In this document: positions 24,189 to 33,068 of the stretch, one piece after another
How positions within the stretch are numbered: the first letter of the stretch is position 1
Layout: each line of letters begins with the position of its first letter
NCBI GenBank assembly: GCA_963785565.1
Contig: CAWAVV010000020.1
Location: 124,001-188,000 of the forward strand
Reading direction: 5' to 3'
Length of the DNA stretch: 64,000 nt
Source: AP-15 sp963785565
GTDB taxonomy: Bacteria; Pseudomonadota; Alphaproteobacteria; ATCC43930; CGMCC-115725
Made by a program: the position numbers and the translations under genes
Notes under the pieces: generated by a model
Told to the model about the DNA's origin: nothing
The model's database searches: none
What the model saw: only the letters and a program-made list of their open reading frames with translations

Positions 24189-25046
24189 TCAGGGCCGGGC
24201 GACGGGCCCGCGCGAATCCGGCACGGTCGCCGCCTTCTCCTTCCAGTCCTTCGACCAGGGAGTGATCGGCTTCGGCACCGCTTTGCCGTCGACTCGGATC
24301 TCGTCGACATGCTCGTTGAAAAAGCACAAATGGCCCTTGATCTTCGGGCATTCCGCGATCGGATCGGGATAGCTCCAGACCAAATCCTCGAAGAGCCGAT
24401 CGCCGATCTTGACCGAATAATAGCGGGCGCGGCCCTTGTACGGGCAGGCGGTGGCCTTGTCGCTCGGGATCAGCAGATCCATACGCACATCTTCGGGCGG
24501 GATGTAATAGCGGGTTGGCAGCCGGGTCTCGAACAGAAACCGCGCGCGCCGCGTTTCGGCCACGACCTCGCCGCCGACGATGATCTGCACCGGGCGCGAT
24601 GACTGGATCACGTCGACCCGCTTATAGGGGTCGCGCGGGTGGACGAAGATCTCCTCGTCCTCCTCATACCAGCCGTCGACCCGATCCCAATAGAAGGCGA
24701 CGAAATCGCCGATCGCGGCGACTTCGTCGAACGGGTCGGGATAGCCCCAAACCGCGTTCTCGGCCGTCCGGCCGCCGACCTTGACTGTCCAGTACGACGC
24801 CGTCCCCTTATACGGGCAGAAGGTGTGATGATCGGTCGGCGTCATCAGATCCATGCGCACATCCGACCGCGGGAAGTAATAGACCGGCAGATGCCGGGTC
24901 TCGAACAACAGGTGCGCGTTGGTGCTGTCGGCGATCGTCTCGCCGTTGAATTTGACGCGCACGCGGCGCGGCGAAAGCTCGAAAGTGATCTTGTAATCGG
25001 GATTGGTTTTGAACCCGGATACCCGCGTCTGTGGCGCCGCTGCCAT
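24189..25046 (-). CDS. Tandem DUF427 domain protein
   Basis: The product has 285 residues with two consecutive DUF427 units. Unit 1: RVRVKFNGETIADSTNAHLLFETRHLPVYYFPRSDVRMDLM, TFCPYKGTASYWTVKVGG, NAVWGYPDPFDEV. Unit 2: PVQIIVGGEVVAETRRARFLFETRLPTRYYIPPEDVRMDLL, TACPYKGRARYYSVKIGD, DLVWSYPDPIAEC. Each keeps the CPYKG core. DUF427 has no established activity; single-domain forms occur beside oxidoreductases. ATG at 25046 follows GGAGGG. It lies 78 bases downstream of a MarR regulator on the same strand. Confidence 0.9.
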   Translation of the reverse strand: MAAAPQTRVSGFKTNPDYKITFELSPRRVRVKFNGETIADSTNAHLLFETRHLPVYYFPRSDVRMDLMTPTDHHTFCPYKGTASYWTVKVGGRTAENAVWGYPDPFDEVAAIGDFVAFYWDRVDGWYEEDEEIFVHPRDPYKRVDVIQSSRPVQIIVGGEVVAETRRARFLFETRLPTRYYIPPEDVRMDLLIPSDKATACPYKGRARYYSVKIGDRLFEDLVWSYPDPIAECPKIKGHLCFFNEHVDEIRVDGKAVPKPITPWSKDWKEKAATVPDSRGPVARP

Positions 25047-25124
25047 GATCCGATCCCTCCAGCTGTGCACCCCGAAAATGAGCCCGCCGCCGAGAGACCG
25101 CAAGCCCGCAGCAACGCCGCGCCG

Positions 25125-25604
25125 TCAGTGATCGGCCGGCGCCGCGGCCGTGTCGATCTCGACCTCATGCTCGATCAGGTTCGATTTCATTTCGATCAGC
25201 ATGTCGAGCAGGCGGATGCGATCGGGCTCGGGGATCCTGGCCAGCGCCTCCTCGCGCACCTCGGCAGCAAGCGCGAAGATGCGGTCGAGCAACGGGTAGG
25301 CCGCTTCGGTCAGATAAAGCAGATGCGCGCGGCGATCCTTGGGGTCGGCCCGCCGCTCGATCAAGCTTGCCGCCTGCAGCCGATCGAGAAGGCGGGCGAG
25401 GGTGATTGGTTCGAGGTCGAGGATTTGCGCCAGCGCCGCCTGGTTGATGCCCTCCTGGCGCGCGAGATAGGCGAGCACCGCGGCTTGCGCCCGAGTCAGA
25501 CCGAGCGCGGCGGCGCGGGCCCGCTGCTCGAACCGCTTGCGCAGCAGCCGGGCCACGTCGTTGAGGACAAAGCCGAGGGTGCGGCTCGGGATTTCGTGGA
25601 TCAT
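25125..25604 (-). CDS. MarR family transcriptional regulator
   Basis: A 159-residue winged helix protein: LGLTRAQAAVLAYLARQEGINQAALAQILDLEPITLARLLDRLQAASLIERRADPKDRRAHLLYLTEAA, the complete MarR wHTH with the D-x-R wing motif (DPKDRR). ATG at 25604 follows GTGAGGAC; an in-frame upstream start lacks one. It is divergent from a molybdenum hydroxylase operon (25748 onward) and upstream of the DUF427 gene, so it could control either. No strong palindrome was found in the 143-base divergent region. Confidence 0.9.
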   Translation of the reverse strand: MIHEIPSRTLGFVLNDVARLLRKRFEQRARAAALGLTRAQAAVLAYLARQEGINQAALAQILDLEPITLARLLDRLQAASLIERRADPKDRRAHLLYLTEAAYPLLDRIFALAAEVREEALARIPEPDRIRLLDMLIEMKSNLIEHEVEIDTAAAPADH

Positions 25605-25747
25605 GGCGTCCTCACCAGCAGTCGCGGCGCCGATTATAGGCGCGCTTGCCATAACCGGCTCACGAACCGCGCATGCCAGCCATGTTCGCCGATTGATAGC
25701 GCGCGTCGAGGGTGTTGCAGTTCGGGCCTCTCACAAGGCGCGCGTTG

Positions 25748-26581
25748 ATGAAAGCTCCCGCCTTCGACTATGTCCGGCCGCAAAGCCTGAGCGAGGCGGT
25801 GGGTTTATTGGCCGCCGGCGGCAGCGAAGCGCGGGTCGTCGCCGGTGGCCAATCCCTGGTCGCGATGATGAATTTGCGGATTGCCGCGCCCCGGCTGCTG
25901 ATCGACATCGCGCGCCTGCAGGAATTGTCGGTGGTGGCGGAGGACGACGACAGCGTGACCCTCGGCGCCGCCGTCACCCATGCCATGATCGAGGATGGAC
26001 GGGCACCGGACCCGTCGCGCGGGCTGATGCCCCGAGCCGCCGCCGGCCTCGCCTATCGCGCGATCCGCAACCGCGGCACGATCGGCGGCAGCCTTGCCTT
26101 GTCGGACCCGGCGGCGGAATGGCCGGCGGTGCTCGCCACCCTGGATGCCGAAGCGGTGCTGTGCGGGCCTACCGGCCGGCGCTCGGTCAAATGCGCCGAA
26201 TTCACCACGGGGATCTTTGCGACGAAGCTCGCCGATGACGAGATCATCGAGGGCATCCGCATCCCCAAGCTCTCGACCGATGCGAGGTGGGGTTATCTGA
26301 AGCTCTGCCGGAAATCGGGCGAGTTCGCCATCGGGCTGGCCGTCGCGGTCGTCGACAGGCCGCGCGGCCACTACCGGATCGTCCTCGGCGCGGCCAACGG
26401 CGCGCCGCTGCTGCTCAACGCGGCCTCCCAGGTTCTCGCCGACGATCGCGGCGAGCCCGAAGCGCTGCGCGCCGCCATCGCCGCCGATCTCGACGATGCC
26501 GCCGACCGGCATTTCGACGAGTTCCAACGCAACCTGCTGATAGTGGCCGCGGTGCGCGCGGTGCGCGGGGTGACGGGGTGA
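25748..26581 (+). CDS. Molybdenum hydroxylase FAD-binding subunit (CoxM-like)
   Basis: The product has 277 residues. Markers of the xanthine dehydrogenase/CO dehydrogenase medium subunit: PAFDYVRPQSLSEAVGLLA, the FAD pyrophosphate motif VAGGQSLVAMMNLRIAAPRLLIDI, LGAAVTHAMIED, and IRNRGTIGGSLALSDPAAEWPAVLATLDA. It passes electrons from the 2Fe-2S subunit to FAD and an acceptor. It is first of an M-S-L operon and its stop overlaps the next start (GTGA). Confidence 0.93.
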   Translation: MKAPAFDYVRPQSLSEAVGLLAAGGSEARVVAGGQSLVAMMNLRIAAPRLLIDIARLQELSVVAEDDDSVTLGAAVTHAMIEDGRAPDPSRGLMPRAAAGLAYRAIRNRGTIGGSLALSDPAAEWPAVLATLDAEAVLCGPTGRRSVKCAEFTTGIFATKLADDEIIEGIRIPKLSTDARWGYLKLCRKSGEFAIGLAVAVVDRPRGHYRIVLGAANGAPLLLNAASQVLADDRGEPEALRAAIAADLDDAADRHFDEFQRNLLIVAAVRAVRGVTG

Positions 26582-27063
26582 CCGCGATCCGCCTGGAAGT
26601 CAACGGCGCCGCGATCGCCGACGAGGTGCCGCCGCGCCTGTCGCTCGCCGATTTTCTGCGCGAGCGGCGCAACCTGACCGGGACCCATCTCGGCTGCGAG
26701 CATGGCGTGTGCGGCGCCTGCACGGTCCTCGTCGACGGCGAGCCGGCGCGCGCCTGCCTGATGCTGGCGGTCGGCTGCGACGGGCGCGCGGTGCGAACCA
26801 TCGAAGGCTTCGCCGACGATACGGTGATGGCGGCGTTGCGCGACTGCTTTCACCGCCATCACGGGCTGCAATGCGGCTTTTGCACGCCGGCGATGCTGAT
26901 CACCGCGCGCGACTTGATCCGCCGCGGGCGGGCCGGCTCCGAGCATGAGATTCGCGCCGGTCTTGCCGGTAACGTCTGCCGCTGCACCGGCTATACCAAT
27001 ATCGTCGCCGCGATCGCCGAGGCAGCGGCGGCGATGGCCGGGAGGGCGACCGATGGCGAATGA
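26578..27063 (+). CDS. Molybdenum hydroxylase [2Fe-2S] subunit (CoxS-like)
   Basis: The product has 161 residues with two iron-sulfur centres. The N-terminal plant-type ferredoxin cluster has Cys in HLGCEHGVCGACTVLVDG and a further Cys in RACLML. The second cluster has CGFCTPAM and GNVCRCTGYTNI. GTG at 26578 is taken because it overlaps the CoxM stop and homology starts there (VTAIRLEVNG). The 3' end overlaps the large-subunit start by 11 bases. It links the molybdopterin site of the large subunit to FAD. Confidence 0.93.
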   Translation: MTAIRLEVNGAAIADEVPPRLSLADFLRERRNLTGTHLGCEHGVCGACTVLVDGEPARACLMLAVGCDGRAVRTIEGFADDTVMAALRDCFHRHHGLQCGFCTPAMLITARDLIRRGRAGSEHEIRAGLAGNVCRCTGYTNIVAAIAEAAAAMAGRATDGE

Positions 27064-29404
27064 TGCCTGGGGAATAGGCGCCTCGTTGCTGCGCCGTGAA
27101 GACGAGCGCCACTTGCACGGCCGCGGCGAATTCGTATCGGACATCAAACTCCCCGGCACGATGGAGGTGGCCTTCGTCCGCAGCCCGCATGCGCATGCCC
27201 GGATTCGCGGGATCACGGCGCCACCCGGGGGCAAGGGCCGCATCTTTACCGCGGCGGACCTGCCGCGCATCCAGCCGATCCGCGTCGTCACTCAGGCGGC
27301 AGGCGCCAAGGCGCCGGCTTGGCCGCCGCTCGCCACCGACAAGGCGCGCTATGTCGGCGAGGCGATCGCCGCCTGCATCGCCCCGTCGCGTGCCGAGGCC
27401 GAAGACCTCGCCGCCGCGGTGTCGGTCGATTTCGAGGCGCTCGACGCCGTCGTCGACGCGCCGCGCGACATGCGCGGCAGCCGTCACCCCGTTCACGAGC
27501 AGTGGGGCGACAATCTCTATAGCGAGCGGGTGTTCGCAGGCGGCGATATCGACGCCGCAGCGCGTGCGGCGGAAATCACCGTGACCCGCGAATACCGCAT
27601 GCACCGGCAATCGGGCGCTCCGCTCGAAGGCCGCGCCGTGCTCGCCTACCGCGACCACCGACTCGACGAGGTCGTGGTCTACGCCTCGACGCAGACGCCG
27701 CACACCGTACGCGTTGCCTTGGGCGAGTTTCTCGGCGTCGAACTGCGTTGCATCCGCGTCGTCGCGCCCGATGTCGGCGGCGGCTTCGGACCCAAGGCGC
27801 GGCTCTACCCGGAAGAGATCATCCTCGCCGCATTGGCGCTCGAACTCGATCATCCGGTGCGCTGGATCGAGGACCGCGGCGAGCATTTGCTGACCTCGGC
27901 GCATACCCGCGACCATCATTACAAGGTCACCGCCTATGCCGATCGGCAGGGCCGCATTCTCGGCGTCGATGCCGAGATCGTCGTCGATGCCGGCGCCTAT
28001 GGGCTGTGGCCCCAGGGGCCGTACCAGGAGGCGGCGATGGCGGCGCGCAACCTGCCGGGGCCGTACGCGATCCCGAACTATCGCGCGCGGGCCGCCACCG
28101 TCGCGACCAACAAGGCGCCGCTCGGCCCCTATCGCGGGGTTGGCCGACCGGGGGCGTGCTTTGCGATCGAGCGGACGATCGACGAGGTCGCCCGCGCGGT
28201 CGGCCGCGACCCGGTCGAGGTGCGGGCGCTGAACATGGTGCGGCCCGAGCAGATGCCGTTCACCTCCATCGGCGGCATGCGGTTCGACAATGGCGACTAT
28301 CCGCGCAGCGTGCAGCTGTGCGGCGAGCTGTTGGACCTGCCGGCGATCCGCGCGCGGCAGCGGCAGGGCGAGACGGACGGCCGCCTCGTCGGCATCGGCT
28401 TTGCCGCGTTTGCCGAGCAGACCGCGCATGGCGCCGCGGAGTTCGTCGCGCGTGGCGCCGCGATCGTCCCGGGCTATGAGAGCTGCACCGCGCGCATCCT
28501 GACCGACGGCACGCTGGTGCTGATGGTCGGCATCCAGTCGCACGGCCAGGGGCTCGAAACCACCTTGTCGCAGATCGCCTATCAGGAACTGGGCATCGAC
28601 CCGGCGCGGATTTCGGTGCGCCATGGCGACACCGAGAGCACCGCCTTCGGATTTGGCACCTTCGCTTCACGCAGCATGGTGATGTCGGGGGGCGCCGTGG
28701 CGCGCGCCAGCCGGATATTGCGCGACAAGCTGTGCCAAATCGGCGCGCATCTGCTGCAATGCGATGTTGCTGCCGTGCGCTGCGCCGACGGCGCCGTGCT
28801 GGGGCCGCAAGGCTCGGTGTCGATCGCCGAGATCGCCAAGGTCGCGCATGTCAGGATGGACGGGCTGCCGCCCGGCGTCGACCCGCTGCTCGACGCGACC
28901 GCAACCTACGAGCCCGCGGTCGGCACCGGCGTCTTTTCCTACGCGACGCATGGCGCGGTCGTCGCCGTCGATCCGGAGACCGGGTTCGTCGAATTGCTCG
29001 ATTTCGCGGTCGCCGAGGATTGCGGCACGATGGTCAACCCGATGATCGTCGAAGGCCAGATCCGCGGCGGCGTCGCGCAGGGCATCGGCACCGCGCTATA
29101 CGAGGAAATTCCGTATGACGAGCAGGGCCAGCCATTGGCCGGAACCTTGGCCGATTACCTGCTGCCGGGCGCCGCCGAATTGCCGGCGATCAAGATCGGC
29201 CACCTGCATACGCCGTCGACCGCCACCGAATACGGCATGAAGGGGATGGGCGAAGGGGGTGCGGTCGCTCCGCCCGCGGCGATCGCCAACGCCGTCCGCG
29301 ACGCCCTCGCCGCTATCGGGGCCGAACTCAACGAAACCCCGATCACCCCCCGCCGTGTCCTGGCAGCGATCCGGAAAGCGCGAGCGGCGGCTCCGAAACC
29401 GTAA
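27053..29404 (+). CDS. Molybdenum hydroxylase large (molybdopterin-binding) subunit, CoxL/XdhB-like
   Basis: The product has 783 residues. It opens WGIGASLLRREDERHLHGRGEFVSDIKLPGTMEVAFVRSPHAHARI, the usual large-subunit N-terminus. Mo-cofactor motifs include DVGGGFGPKARLYPEE and the active-site loop GPYRGVGRPGACFAIERTID. The catalytic Glu is in YGMKGMGEGGAVAPPAAIANA. The loop lacks the Cys of form I CO dehydrogenase (AYxCSFR), so this is not a canonical CO oxidiser; it is nearer the form II or aldehyde/N-heterocycle branch. No maturation genes (coxD-G, xdhC) are in the window. The substrate is unknown. Confidence 0.93.
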   Translation: MANDAWGIGASLLRREDERHLHGRGEFVSDIKLPGTMEVAFVRSPHAHARIRGITAPPGGKGRIFTAADLPRIQPIRVVTQAAGAKAPAWPPLATDKARYVGEAIAACIAPSRAEAEDLAAAVSVDFEALDAVVDAPRDMRGSRHPVHEQWGDNLYSERVFAGGDIDAAARAAEITVTREYRMHRQSGAPLEGRAVLAYRDHRLDEVVVYASTQTPHTVRVALGEFLGVELRCIRVVAPDVGGGFGPKARLYPEEIILAALALELDHPVRWIEDRGEHLLTSAHTRDHHYKVTAYADRQGRILGVDAEIVVDAGAYGLWPQGPYQEAAMAARNLPGPYAIPNYRARAATVATNKAPLGPYRGVGRPGACFAIERTIDEVARAVGRDPVEVRALNMVRPEQMPFTSIGGMRFDNGDYPRSVQLCGELLDLPAIRARQRQGETDGRLVGIGFAAFAEQTAHGAAEFVARGAAIVPGYESCTARILTDGTLVLMVGIQSHGQGLETTLSQIAYQELGIDPARISVRHGDTESTAFGFGTFASRSMVMSGGAVARASRILRDKLCQIGAHLLQCDVAAVRCADGAVLGPQGSVSIAEIAKVAHVRMDGLPPGVDPLLDATATYEPAVGTGVFSYATHGAVVAVDPETGFVELLDFAVAEDCGTMVNPMIVEGQIRGGVAQGIGTALYEEIPYDEQGQPLAGTLADYLLPGAAELPAIKIGHLHTPSTATEYGMKGMGEGGAVAPPAAIANAVRDALAAIGAELNETPITPRRVLAAIRKARAAAPKP

Positions 29405-29425
29405 TATGCGCAGGACGGCGGCCGC

Positions 29426-30010
29426 TTACTGCGTGTGTTGTACCTTAACCCGCTGCTCATCGGATCGGAACCTGAGGGAATAGAACGCGCTTTTCTTGCC
29501 TTCGGCCTGACAGTCGAGATGGTGCCAGACGGTTCCATCGGTAGTCATGTGGACGACACACGCGCCGACTACATTGGCCACCGTCTCGGTCGAACGAGTT
29601 GCGATCCTGACCCTCGATAGGTAAAGCCAGTACTCTTCCAGATTCGGTTGGCTGTCCTTCTCACCGACGAAGCTCAGGACTCGCCTGTCCTTCAAGCCCA
29701 CGGTGAATAGGACATGTCCGTTTGGAAGCTGCACGTAGATCACGCCGGACCCGCCCCCTCGCGGTTTAGGGACACAGGATTCCTGTTTTCCAGCAACCAG
29801 GACCTGCTCGCAGACGCCACCGACCGTAGCTACGGTGCTCGCTTGCTGCGCCGACGCAGGGAGCGCGCAAATACCGGGTTCAGTCGCAAGGAGCAGGGCA
29901 AACCCGACGGCAGCAGGCAGGAGTAGGATCACCGGGACAGGAACCCTCCTGGAGGTCCTTGTAAGAGCCCTTTGCTCCCAGGTCTTGGCCGGAAGTAAGG
30001 AACGGGCCAT
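29426..30010 (-). CDS. Uncharacterised exported protein
   Basis: About 194 residues. A cationic N-terminus is followed by a hydrophobic core (VPVILLLPAAVGFALLLATEP) and a possible cleavage site near ALPASAQQ, so it is probably exported. The mature part holds three short Cys-containing segments (VCEQVL, ESCVPKP, ACVVHM) and a final LDCQAEGKKSAFYSLRF. No known domain. The start is uncertain: ATG 30010 is used, but it has a poor ribosome site, and an earlier in-frame start at 30070 is open. It is convergent with the molybdenum hydroxylase operon. Confidence 0.6.
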   Translation of the reverse strand: MARSLLPAKTWEQRALTRTSRRVPVPVILLLPAAVGFALLLATEPGICALPASAQQASTVATVGGVCEQVLVAGKQESCVPKPRGGGSGVIYVQLPNGHVLFTVGLKDRRVLSFVGEKDSQPNLEEYWLYLSRVRIATRSTETVANVVGACVVHMTTDGTVWHHLDCQAEGKKSAFYSLRFRSDEQRVKVQHTQ

Positions 30011-30244
30011 TTTTGGAGAATACTTGGACAGAGCGGGAACGGCGCGGGGCGCCGCCCGCCGAGACGCCACTTCACAACCGTTCGACCTCGGTTAACTCGC
30101 AATCCTGCCTCCGTTCGGATCGGCTTGATTTGATCGAAGATAGCCCCCTTACGCCGACACGGTTGTAGTCGCGACTCGTTCCGAGCCATTTGATCAAGAC
30201 GATGCCATTATCGGAGCCGACCGCGAGGACCAGTTGCAGCAGCT

Positions 30245-30538
30245 CTATGAATGAAGCTTCAGAACGGCGCCGAGAACGGTCAACCCCGCCGCGAGCATTA
30301 TGCCCATACGAACGGTGAGACGCAGACCAAGGTTGTCCAGAGCGGATTCCAGCTCGCGACGCGTCGTGTCGATCGCGGATTGAAGTTCCCTTCGAGCGGT
30401 ATCGAGATCCTGACGAGTAACCAGTTCTACCATGATGAATTCCCGCGCTGCCTCCGCATGAGCTTCAGCCTGTTCTTGCGGGACGCCCACGTCCCGCAGC
30501 TTCTTCGCATAGCCGAGACTATCAAACGCGAATGCTAT
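30245..30538 (-). CDS. Small coiled-coil membrane protein (DUF1640/CCDC90-like), start codon unclear
   Basis: A coiled-coil with a C-terminal membrane helix: VELVTRQDLDTARRELQSAIDTTRRELESAL, then LTVRMGIMLAAGLTVLGAVLKL. DUF1640-like proteins usually begin with a short AFDT/AFDS motif. Here AFAFDSLGYAKKLRDVGVPQEQAEAHAEA is encoded just before the first conventional start (GTG 30490), beginning at an ATA codon (30538-30536) where ATG would be expected. Either ATA is used, or a start mutation has shortened the protein to the 81 residues from 30490. The true product is therefore uncertain. Confidence 0.6.
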   Translation of the reverse strand: MAFAFDSLGYAKKLRDVGVPQEQAEAHAEAAREFIMVELVTRQDLDTARRELQSAIDTTRRELESALDNLGLRLTVRMGIMLAAGLTVLGAVLKLHS

Positions 30539-30647
30539 GTATCGTGCCTAAATTGGTGATCGCAGCTCTATGTTGCCACAGAAAGCGCACCGCACCCCCA
30601 CTAACTAGACTAACTAGATTTAATTCCGCGGCCGTCAACCGATCCCG

Positions 30648-31154
30648 ATGACGAACCCGCTTCCACGAGAACCGCCGAAGGCTGACGCGATCGTCGTGCT
30701 CGGCTGCAAGCCGGCGGCGCGGCTGCGACGGCGGGTCGAATGCGGGGTTCAGCTTTATCGCGAAGGCGTGGCGCCGGTGCTGCTGTTGTCGGGCGGCGGC
30801 AATGGGCCGGAGCCCGAGGCGGAGATCATGCGCGACATCGCGCTGGCTCATGGCGTTCCGCAAGCGGCATTGCTGATCGAGCCCCATTCGCGCGATACGG
30901 TCGGCAACGCGTGCGAAACGGCGCTCCTGTTGCGCGCGCATGGGTTGCGCTCGGTGGTACTGGTCAGCGACCGCGCGCACCTGCGACGCGCAGCACCGCT
31001 GTTTCGCCTCGCCGGGGTCGCAGTCGCCGGCCGATCCGGGCTGCGCGCGCCGTCGCGGCTGCGGGAGGTCGTTGCGACGATCCGCGAAATGGCGGCGTTG
31101 CCGTGCAGCCTGGTCCGCGCCCTTATTACTGGGCGAGAGAGCCGGCGCCGATGA
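30648..31154 (+). CDS. YdcF/DUF218 family protein
   Basis: The product has 168 residues. DUF218 features: ADAIVVLGCKPAARLRRRVECGVQLYREG, VLLLSGGGNGPEPEAEIMRDIALAHGVP, the ESxDTxxNA-like IEPHSRDTVGNACETALLLRAHG, and VVLVSDRAHLRRAAPLFRLAG. DUF218 proteins have a Rossmann-like core and are linked in some bacteria to envelope biogenesis, without an established reaction. There is no N-terminal membrane helix, unlike the longer SanA/ElyC branches. It is convergent with the LplT-like gene. Confidence 0.88.
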   Translation: MTNPLPREPPKADAIVVLGCKPAARLRRRVECGVQLYREGVAPVLLLSGGGNGPEPEAEIMRDIALAHGVPQAALLIEPHSRDTVGNACETALLLRAHGLRSVVLVSDRAHLRRAAPLFRLAGVAVAGRSGLRAPSRLREVVATIREMAALPCSLVRALITGRESRRR

Positions 31155-31197
31155 GCTCGCCGTTGGGCGAAAGAGCGCGGCGGATCGGCAGCTGCGG

Positions 31198-32544
31198 TCA
31201 TCCGCCGTCTCCTTCGACCGCGATTGCGGGGAGCGCAAAGCTCGGCAATAGCCGCCAGAACAACGCTGCTACGACAAGCGTGGCAATTCCGGTCAGCAGG
31301 AAGAGGCCGGGAACACTGACGCCCGCTGCAATCAGCGCGATCGTTGCTGCCGCCGCGAAGACCATCGCCGCGGCGTTGATCACATTGTTGGCGGCGATGG
31401 CGCGGGCTCGGTGTTGGCGCGCGCTCGCGGCCTGGAGCAGCGCATACAAAGGCACGATAAAGATCCCACCCGCGACCGAAATCCCGAGCAGATCGCCAAG
31501 GATGCGCCAATGCCCGGGGACGGTGAGGAACAGGCCGAGGCCGGTCAGCGCGCCGCCGGCTGTCGCGACCGGGCTCGCCAGCCACAGGTCGATCGAGAAC
31601 AAGCCGATGCCGAGCGCGCCCCACGGCACCGTGCGGGCGCTGATCCGGCCGCGCAGAATCCTGGTGCACATCAAGGAACCGAGCGCGATCCCGATCGAGA
31701 AGACGGTCAGGAACAGGGTCACCACCGCCTCCTCGCCGCCCAGGATGAAGCGCACATAGCCCGGGAATTGCGACAGATAAACCGCCCCCACCAGCCAGAA
31801 CCACGATATCCCGAGCATCGAGCGGAACGGAACTACCTCCGCGGCGGCTTCGCGGATGACCCGCATGGTCGCGGCGAAGAGGTTCCAGCGCACCGGGCGT
31901 TGCGCCGCCGCCGCACTTGTCGGCGGGATCATCAGGCTCGCGCCCCACGCGGCGAGCGCCACCGTCACGATCAATGCCGCGACCAGCAGCGCGCCATGAC
32001 GCCCGGCGATCAGCACCCCGGCGATGGTGCCGAGCAGGATCGCGATGAACGTGCCGGCCTCGACCAGCGCGTTGCCGAGCAATAGTTCGTTCGGGGCAAG
32101 CAGATCCGGCAGGATCGCGTATTTGAGCGGGCCAAAGAACGCGGCCTCGACCCCCATTACGCAAAGAATGGCCAGGAGCGCGGTCGTGCTGCCGGCCACG
32201 ACCCCCGCCGCGGCAGCCAGCATCAGCGCGATCTCGCTGAGCTTGATCAGCCGGATCAGCCAGGCCTTGTCGTGCTGGTCGGCGAGCTGTCCCGCCGTCG
32301 CCGAGCACAAAAAGAACGGCAGGATGAACAGCCCTCCGGCGAGCGGGATCAGGATCTGCGCCGACATCTGCCCGGCGTCGCCGGCGCGGTAAGCGATCAT
32401 CAGCACCAGCGCGTTCTTAACCGCGTTGTCGTTAAACGCCGACAAAAACTGCGCCCAGAACAGCGGCCCAAACCGCCGCGACGCGAGGAGCGGCCCCGCC
32501 CCCGCCCGCGCCGCTTTACCGTACTTCAGCCGAACCGTCGCCAT
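31198..32544 (-). CDS. LplT-like MFS transporter (lysophospholipid transporter family)
   Basis: The product has 448 residues and about twelve membrane helices. The family signature is FGPLFWAQFLSAFNDNAVKNALVLMIAYR, followed by FFLCSATAGQLADQHDKAWLIRLIKLSEI and VEAAFFGPLKYAILPDLLAPNELLLGNALVEAGTFIAILLGTI. LplT flips lysophospholipids across the inner membrane for re-acylation by Aas. No acyltransferase/acyl-ACP synthetase gene is adjacent and no such domain is fused here, so the pathway link is inferred from family only. AAGGGGC precedes the ATG. Confidence 0.85.
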   Translation of the reverse strand: MATVRLKYGKAARAGAGPLLASRRFGPLFWAQFLSAFNDNAVKNALVLMIAYRAGDAGQMSAQILIPLAGGLFILPFFLCSATAGQLADQHDKAWLIRLIKLSEIALMLAAAAGVVAGSTTALLAILCVMGVEAAFFGPLKYAILPDLLAPNELLLGNALVEAGTFIAILLGTIAGVLIAGRHGALLVAALIVTVALAAWGASLMIPPTSAAAAQRPVRWNLFAATMRVIREAAAEVVPFRSMLGISWFWLVGAVYLSQFPGYVRFILGGEEAVVTLFLTVFSIGIALGSLMCTRILRGRISARTVPWGALGIGLFSIDLWLASPVATAGGALTGLGLFLTVPGHWRILGDLLGISVAGGIFIVPLYALLQAASARQHRARAIAANNVINAAAMVFAAAATIALIAAGVSVPGLFLLTGIATLVVAALFWRLLPSFALPAIAVEGDGG

Positions 32545-33068
32545 GCCCCTTGTCTCGCATGTCCGTTCAATTCACGCGAGCCTCGCGCATGTCTTCAAGG
32601 AGGGGCCAGGGCGCGGTACTGGCGATGATCCGTAACCAGCAACTGCACCGGGAGCCGCAGCATCGCAGCACCAAGACGCGGCGTCGCCGCAGTCAGCGCG
32701 ACGTCCGCCTTTTTAAAGTCGGCCGAGCGTTTCTATGAGCCGATCGGACTGCCGCCCGCTCGGTCAAAACAATTGGTGCGGTTTCGCCCGTCTCTACGGT
32801 CGGGCGCCGCGCTAGGTAGGGCTCCGCATCCGCCCGCCCCCGACCGCAGTGCCGGTGAAATTTCTAAAGGGTAGAAACGGTGACATCTCTATTTGGTGGA
32901 CAGAGTCGGTGCCGCCTTCAGCGGATGCCGCATAACGGATCTTATGTCAAATGCGAAACAGGGGAAACACGGGCGGGCCGCACAAGATGTAGGAGCCGCA
33001 ACGCGCGCCGAAACCGAGCAGAGCATCCGCAGCCAATCGGTTTCGCGCGAAACCGACCGCGACCGCGA
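32545..33068. other. Intergenic stretch with no supported gene
   Basis: About 520 bases. Short open frames are present on the plus strand, but none has a ribosome site with recognisable protein sequence. Composition becomes less GC-rich from about 32850. No RNA gene, terminator or clear repeat was recognised. It marks the left boundary of the accessory stretch that continues to about 36.2 kb. Confidence 0.5.

Noticed and set aside
26900..28624. 574-codon minus-strand frame antisense to the large molybdenum hydroxylase subunit
   Set aside because: Shadow frame; the plus-strand gene carries all conserved motifs.
27053..29404. Calling this a carbon monoxide dehydrogenase (form I)
   Set aside because: The loop lacks the Cys of the form I signature; only the broader family can be supported.
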